Of a stretch of 64,000 bases of DNA, positions 61,258 through 64,000 are shown piece after piece. The first letter of the stretch is position 1, and each line of letters opens with the position of its first letter. The stretch spans positions 62,001 through 126,000 of the forward strand of contig JAFMYY010000008.1 in assembly GCA_017948555.1 (NCBI GenBank). The letters are read 5' to 3'. The notes beneath the pieces were generated by a model that worked only from the letters and a program-made list of their open reading frames with translations, did not search any database and had not been told where the DNA came from. A program made the position numbers and the translations under genes. This DNA comes from Cesiribacteraceae bacterium YIM B00369. Lineage in GTDB: Bacteria > Bacteroidota > Bacteroidia > Cytophagales > Cyclobacteriaceae.

Positions 61258-61288
61258 CAAATTTAAAAATTTAAACGTGCCAGCCAAC
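61258..61288 (-). promoter_or_regulatory. Probable mdh promoter
   Basis: On the minus strand: GTTG (61285-61288), 19 nt, TAAATTTG (61258-61265). The -7 box is a perfect TAnnTTTG and the -33 box differs by one base from TTTG. A start near 61251 gives a leader of about 35 nt. Confidence 0.65.
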
Positions 61289-61336
61289 TTTTAGAGGGTA
61301 CATCCCTTAAATAAAGTTCTAAACAGACGAAACAGC

Positions 61337-61864
61337 CTATTTTTCAGGGTTCAAATACGCTTCTCCCAAATTAAAGAAACCAAATGAGGATCTGTAGGCA
61401 TTGAACAGGTTGGTGGTATAAAAATTATACAATTCAGCGAGTGAGTTCATTACCTCCGCCTTAACATTGGGGTGGTTTTCAAACACATCAAGAATGTTTA
61501 CCTGTGGAATAACGTAAAGATCGGCCTTTTCTGATATTACAATGGAAGTATAAACCCGACGGGAATTATCCAGCAGGGAATTATCGCCAAAAGCCTGCCC
61601 TTTGTTCAGGATGGAGAGTACCTCAAATTTGTCCTGCATGTCGATATTCAGCGAAACACTGCCGCTTTTAATCAGGTACAGTGCCTGGCTGGGATCATTC
61701 CTGAAAAAAACCACCTCATCCTGCGAAAATGTACGCTTGAACATATAAGGAGTGAAGAGTGAAAGCTCCTCAAACGTTAAGCGTTCAAACAATTTAATTC
61801 TGGCCAGAAAACGAAAAAGTGAAAGCTCTGTATCGGTATATGTTTTTTTAAAAGGATTCTTCAT
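61337..61864 (-). CDS. Cyclic-nucleotide-binding-domain protein without DNA-binding domain
   Basis: 175 residues. A Crp-like beta-roll fills about 20-140 (LFERLTFEELSLFTPYMFKRTFSQDEVVFFRNDPSQALYLIKSGSVSLNI, LNKGQAFGDNSLLDNSRRVYTSIV). A helix follows (about 125-160), but there is no HTH, and no signal peptide or membrane segment. GQAFGDNSLLDNSRRVYTS retains the general shape of the phosphate-binding cassette, so it may bind a cyclic nucleotide. Its start overlaps the end of tilS by 17 nt. Role unknown; a protein-protein regulator is possible. Confidence 0.82.
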   Translation of the reverse strand: MKNPFKKTYTDTELSLFRFLARIKLFERLTFEELSLFTPYMFKRTFSQDEVVFFRNDPSQALYLIKSGSVSLNIDMQDKFEVLSILNKGQAFGDNSLLDNSRRVYTSIVISEKADLYVIPQVNILDVFENHPNVKAEVMNSLAELYNFYTTNLFNAYRSSFGFFNLGEAYLNPEK

Positions 61865-63197
61865 GGTGGCGGACCTTTACTTCCAGAACCTCATTTGTGG
61901 TTTCCGTTATTTTAAAGCGGTTATCGATCCTGTGCCCGACAATCCAGACAATGGAATCGCCTGAGGTAAGAACGGGAATGCGCTCTTTCAAGTTTAAAGG
62001 AATTTTCGCGTCTATCATAAAATCGCTCAACTTTTTTTTCTGGTTCATTCCAAGGGGGCAAAACCAGTCGCCATGCTTCCAGCTGCGTAGCTTCAGGGGG
62101 AAATTGAGCTTGTCTTTATCCAGGGCAGCAAGGTTTTTGTCTCCGCTTATTCCGTAACCTTCTGCTTTTATGGTGTCGAAAATAAATTGCCGGCTGCCAT
62201 ATACCACTTCTTTATCCTTTTCCTCAATTTCAAGGTCCTGGTAAATCTGTAAATTTTCAGGGCTGATAATAAGCTGCCCGCGGTCGGTATTCAGGCGGTG
62301 GGTATTGGATTCAAATATTTTTCCGGATGTGGTGTCTTCCTGCTGATAAACAGCCACAATTTCCCGTGCCTGTGTGTAGCTGAATCCCCAGGGTTCCAGC
62401 AGCTGGCTAAGCAGCAGGACAGGTTCGGTGCTGTTCAGTACTGAATCTAATGCAAGAATCCAGTCCTGTCCCTGCCTGCGAATGGCGCTTTCTTTTACCT
62501 TTTCCACTTCCTGATAAAAAAAGCGTTCCACTGCACTTATTTTTTCAGCTGTCTGCTGTATCGTTTGCGAAAGGTTCGGATTCAGCTCTTCCAGTACCGG
62601 AACCACCTCCTGCCGGATTTTATTGCGCTGGTATTTGGTGGAAGCATTGCTGCTGTCTTCACGCCAGGTGAGCTGTTTTTTAGTTACATAAGCGAAAATA
62701 TCTTCCTTACCTGCAAAGAGGAGGGGCCTGATAAAACGGCCTCTTTTAGGAGCTATGCCATGCAGGCCTGCAATTCCTGTTCCGCGGGTGAGGTTGAGCA
62801 GGATGGTTTCCAGTACGTCGTTCCGGTGGTGAGCAAGGGCAATGTAGTTGTAGCCTTCTGTGGCTGCCAGCTTTTCAAACCAGTTGTAGCGCAGCTCCCT
62901 GGCAGCCATTTGTATGGAAATCCGGTGGTCTTCAGCATATTGCTCTGTATTGAAATTCTTTACATAACAGGGTGCATCTGCTTTCCGGGCTAATTTTCGA
63001 ACAAATTTTTCGTCTGCGTCGGATTCCTCGCCCCTCAGGCCAAAGTTGCAGTGGGCAATACCATGAGAAATTCCGGCATCCCTGAAAAGGCGCGCCATTA
63101 CTACAGAATCAATGCCGCCGCTTATCGCCAGAAGAATTTTGTCTTCTCCTGATAAAAGTCCCTTTTCTTTTATATATTCTAAAAATTTTTCCAGCAT
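61848..63197 (-). CDS. tilS: tRNA(Ile)-lysidine synthetase
   Basis: 449 residues. PP-loop motif ILLAISGGIDSVVMARLF near the N-terminus, ALAHHRNDVLETILLNLTRGTGIAGLHGI, WREDSSNASTKYQRNKIRQEVVPVL, and the C-terminal TilS domain (LKLRSWKHGDWFCPLGMNQKKKLSDFMIDAKIPLNLKERIPVL). It converts C34 of the CAT-anticodon Ile2 tRNA to lysidine so that AUA is read as Ile. A CAT tRNA that may be its substrate lies at 23.7 kb. Confidence 0.95.
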   Translation of the reverse strand: MLEKFLEYIKEKGLLSGEDKILLAISGGIDSVVMARLFRDAGISHGIAHCNFGLRGEESDADEKFVRKLARKADAPCYVKNFNTEQYAEDHRISIQMAARELRYNWFEKLAATEGYNYIALAHHRNDVLETILLNLTRGTGIAGLHGIAPKRGRFIRPLLFAGKEDIFAYVTKKQLTWREDSSNASTKYQRNKIRQEVVPVLEELNPNLSQTIQQTAEKISAVERFFYQEVEKVKESAIRRQGQDWILALDSVLNSTEPVLLLSQLLEPWGFSYTQAREIVAVYQQEDTTSGKIFESNTHRLNTDRGQLIISPENLQIYQDLEIEEKDKEVVYGSRQFIFDTIKAEGYGISGDKNLAALDKDKLNFPLKLRSWKHGDWFCPLGMNQKKKLSDFMIDAKIPLNLKERIPVLTSGDSIVWIVGHRIDNRFKITETTNEVLEVKVRHHEESF

Positions 63198-63219
63198 ACT
63201 GTATTGCTTCTTTTTTCGT

Positions 63220-63227
63220 TAGCTTTG
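63220..63227 (+). promoter_or_regulatory. Possible -7 box of the OstA-like gene
   Basis: TAGCTTTG matches TAnnTTTG exactly, 20 nt before the ATG at 63248. No good -33 box at the standard distance. Confidence 0.4.
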
Positions 63228-63247
63228 TGCAAAACAAATAAAGCAGC

Positions 63248-64000
63248 ATGTCTTTTCCTATGAAAAAGGGAGCCGGTTTAGCCGGTCTGATTATATTTTC
63301 TTTATTACTGTTACTGAGCACCGGTGGGTTCGCCCAAAAGCGGCTGAGGTACGAGGCTGAAAGGCAAAGGGGGTCCAGGGTGGATGGCGAACGTGTCGAT
63401 TACCTGATCGATAAAGTAGTTATACGCCAGGGTGAGACAACAATTTATGCTGATTCAGCAGTGGTGAAGCGGAAAAATAATACTGCGGAAGCTTTCGGCC
63501 GCGTTCGCGTAATTGAAGGAGATTCTGTTAATATTACCTCCAAACGCCTGATTTTTGAGGGTGGGGCAGGAACGGCTAAAATGCGTGACAATGTAGTGTA
63601 CCGCGATGGTGAAACCACCCTGCTTACCGATAACCTGGATTATAACAAAGGAGACGGAGTGGCAAGTTATTTTGGCGGTGGCCGGATGGTGGACGGGGAA
63701 AATACCCTGGTGAGCCGTTCAGGGGTTTTTGATAAGCAGAATAATATGGCAAGGTTTTACGGAAAAGTGGAGCTGCAAATGCCTGACAGAACTATCTTTT
63801 CAGATACTTTATTTTATAATACTGAAACAAAATTAGCTCAGTTCAAAGGCCCCACCACTATTGTGCCTAAAGACGGCAGCCAGCAGGAATCTTTTGGCGA
63901 GGATGGCTTAATTTACGATGCCGGCTCAGGGGGGACTACCTTAGTGGGGGCAAAAATTGAAAATCCTGATTATGTTATTACTGCAAAGAAGACTAACTAC
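63248..64000 (+). CDS. OstA/LptA-like envelope protein (3' truncated by window edge)
   Basis: 251 codons to the window end with no stop. The ATG at 63248 is used; a second at 63260 (MKKGAGLAG) is equally possible. Signal peptide about 5-30 (LIIFSLLLLLSTGGFAQ). The mature part is repeated beta-strands of the OstA/LptA jellyroll type: DKVVIRQGETTIYADSAVVKRKNNTAEAFGRVRVIEGDSVNITSKRLIFEGG, AKMRDNVVYRDGETTLLTDNLDYN, ARFYGKVELQMPDRTIFSDTLFYN. This is the Bacteroidota OstA-like protein, thought to help carry lipopolysaccharide across the periplasm. It is divergent from tilS. Confidence 0.88.
   Translation, partial: MSFPMKKGAGLAGLIIFSLLLLLSTGGFAQKRLRYEAERQRGSRVDGERVDYLIDKVVIRQGETTIYADSAVVKRKNNTAEAFGRVRVIEGDSVNITSKRLIFEGGAGTAKMRDNVVYRDGETTLLTDNLDYNKGDGVASYFGGGRMVDGENTLVSRSGVFDKQNNMARFYGKVELQMPDRTIFSDTLFYNTETKLAQFKGPTTIVPKDGSQQESFGEDGLIYDAGSGGTTLVGAKIENPDYVITAKKTNY

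Overview
The window looks like a chromosomal segment of a Bacteroidota bacterium, most likely of the order Cytophagales. The evidence is: SusC/SusD and other TonB-dependent receptors with an N-terminal carboxypeptidase-regulatory domain; two large secreted proteins ending in type IX secretion (T9SS) type A sorting domains; GSCFA, DUF5683 and OstA-like proteins; several promoters of the Bacteroidota form TTTG-N19-TAnnTTTG; and few Shine-Dalgarno sites. The genus cannot be fixed from the sequence alone.

Layout. 1-3.6 kb: end of a membrane protein, a thioredoxin-fold protein next to a membrane GAF sensor, and a Crp/Fnr-type regulator. 3.7-14.8 kb: an apparent phosphoester and nutrient scavenging region with two TonB-dependent receptors, a PhoD-like phosphatase/phosphodiesterase lipoprotein, a secreted nucleotide pyrophosphatase/phosphodiesterase, a second Crp/Fnr regulator, a GlcG/HbpS-like protein and a secreted metallo-beta-lactamase-fold hydrolase. 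15-21.4 kb: a minus-strand SusC-SusD-PKD lipoprotein operon with a LacI-type palindrome at its front, no glycosidase beside it, and a YfbK-family gene remnant downstream. 21.9-23.6 kb: a decayed IS630-type transposase copy followed by a second copy split into three frames by two related GC-rich micro-insertions. 23.66 kb: a CAT-anticodon tRNA.

23.9-38.7 kb is mostly housekeeping and cell envelope: HAD hydrolase and site-2-type protease; an overlapping ddl (two ligase units in one chain)-PASTA-T9SS protein-rhodanese operon; an M43 metalloprotease; Mrp-NifU iron-sulfur genes; and dnaG. 38.9-48.9 kb: ribBA, surE, priA, a DUF255 thioredoxin-domain protein with a GSCFA protein, and the rpsF-rpsR-rplI operon behind a textbook promoter. 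49-58.1 kb: a coiled-coil membrane protein, two methyltransferases, apaG, ung, and a tight UPF0173-parA-parB-DUF5683-dapB-lepB block. 58.2-64 kb: an oligopeptide-type ABC binding lipoprotein without its permease, mdh, a cyclic-nucleotide-binding-domain protein overlapping tilS, and the start of an OstA-like gene cut by the window end.

The most unusual signal is in the IS630 element. Two GC-rich insertions of 13 and 16 nt, similar to each other, sit at two points of one AT-rich transposase gene. Both shift the frame by +1, and in each case a single +1 slip at the stop codon reached would restore the full-length protein. The decayed neighbouring copy has no GC-rich block at the first point. Programmed recoding, a tiny mobile element and plain decay are all possible readings.
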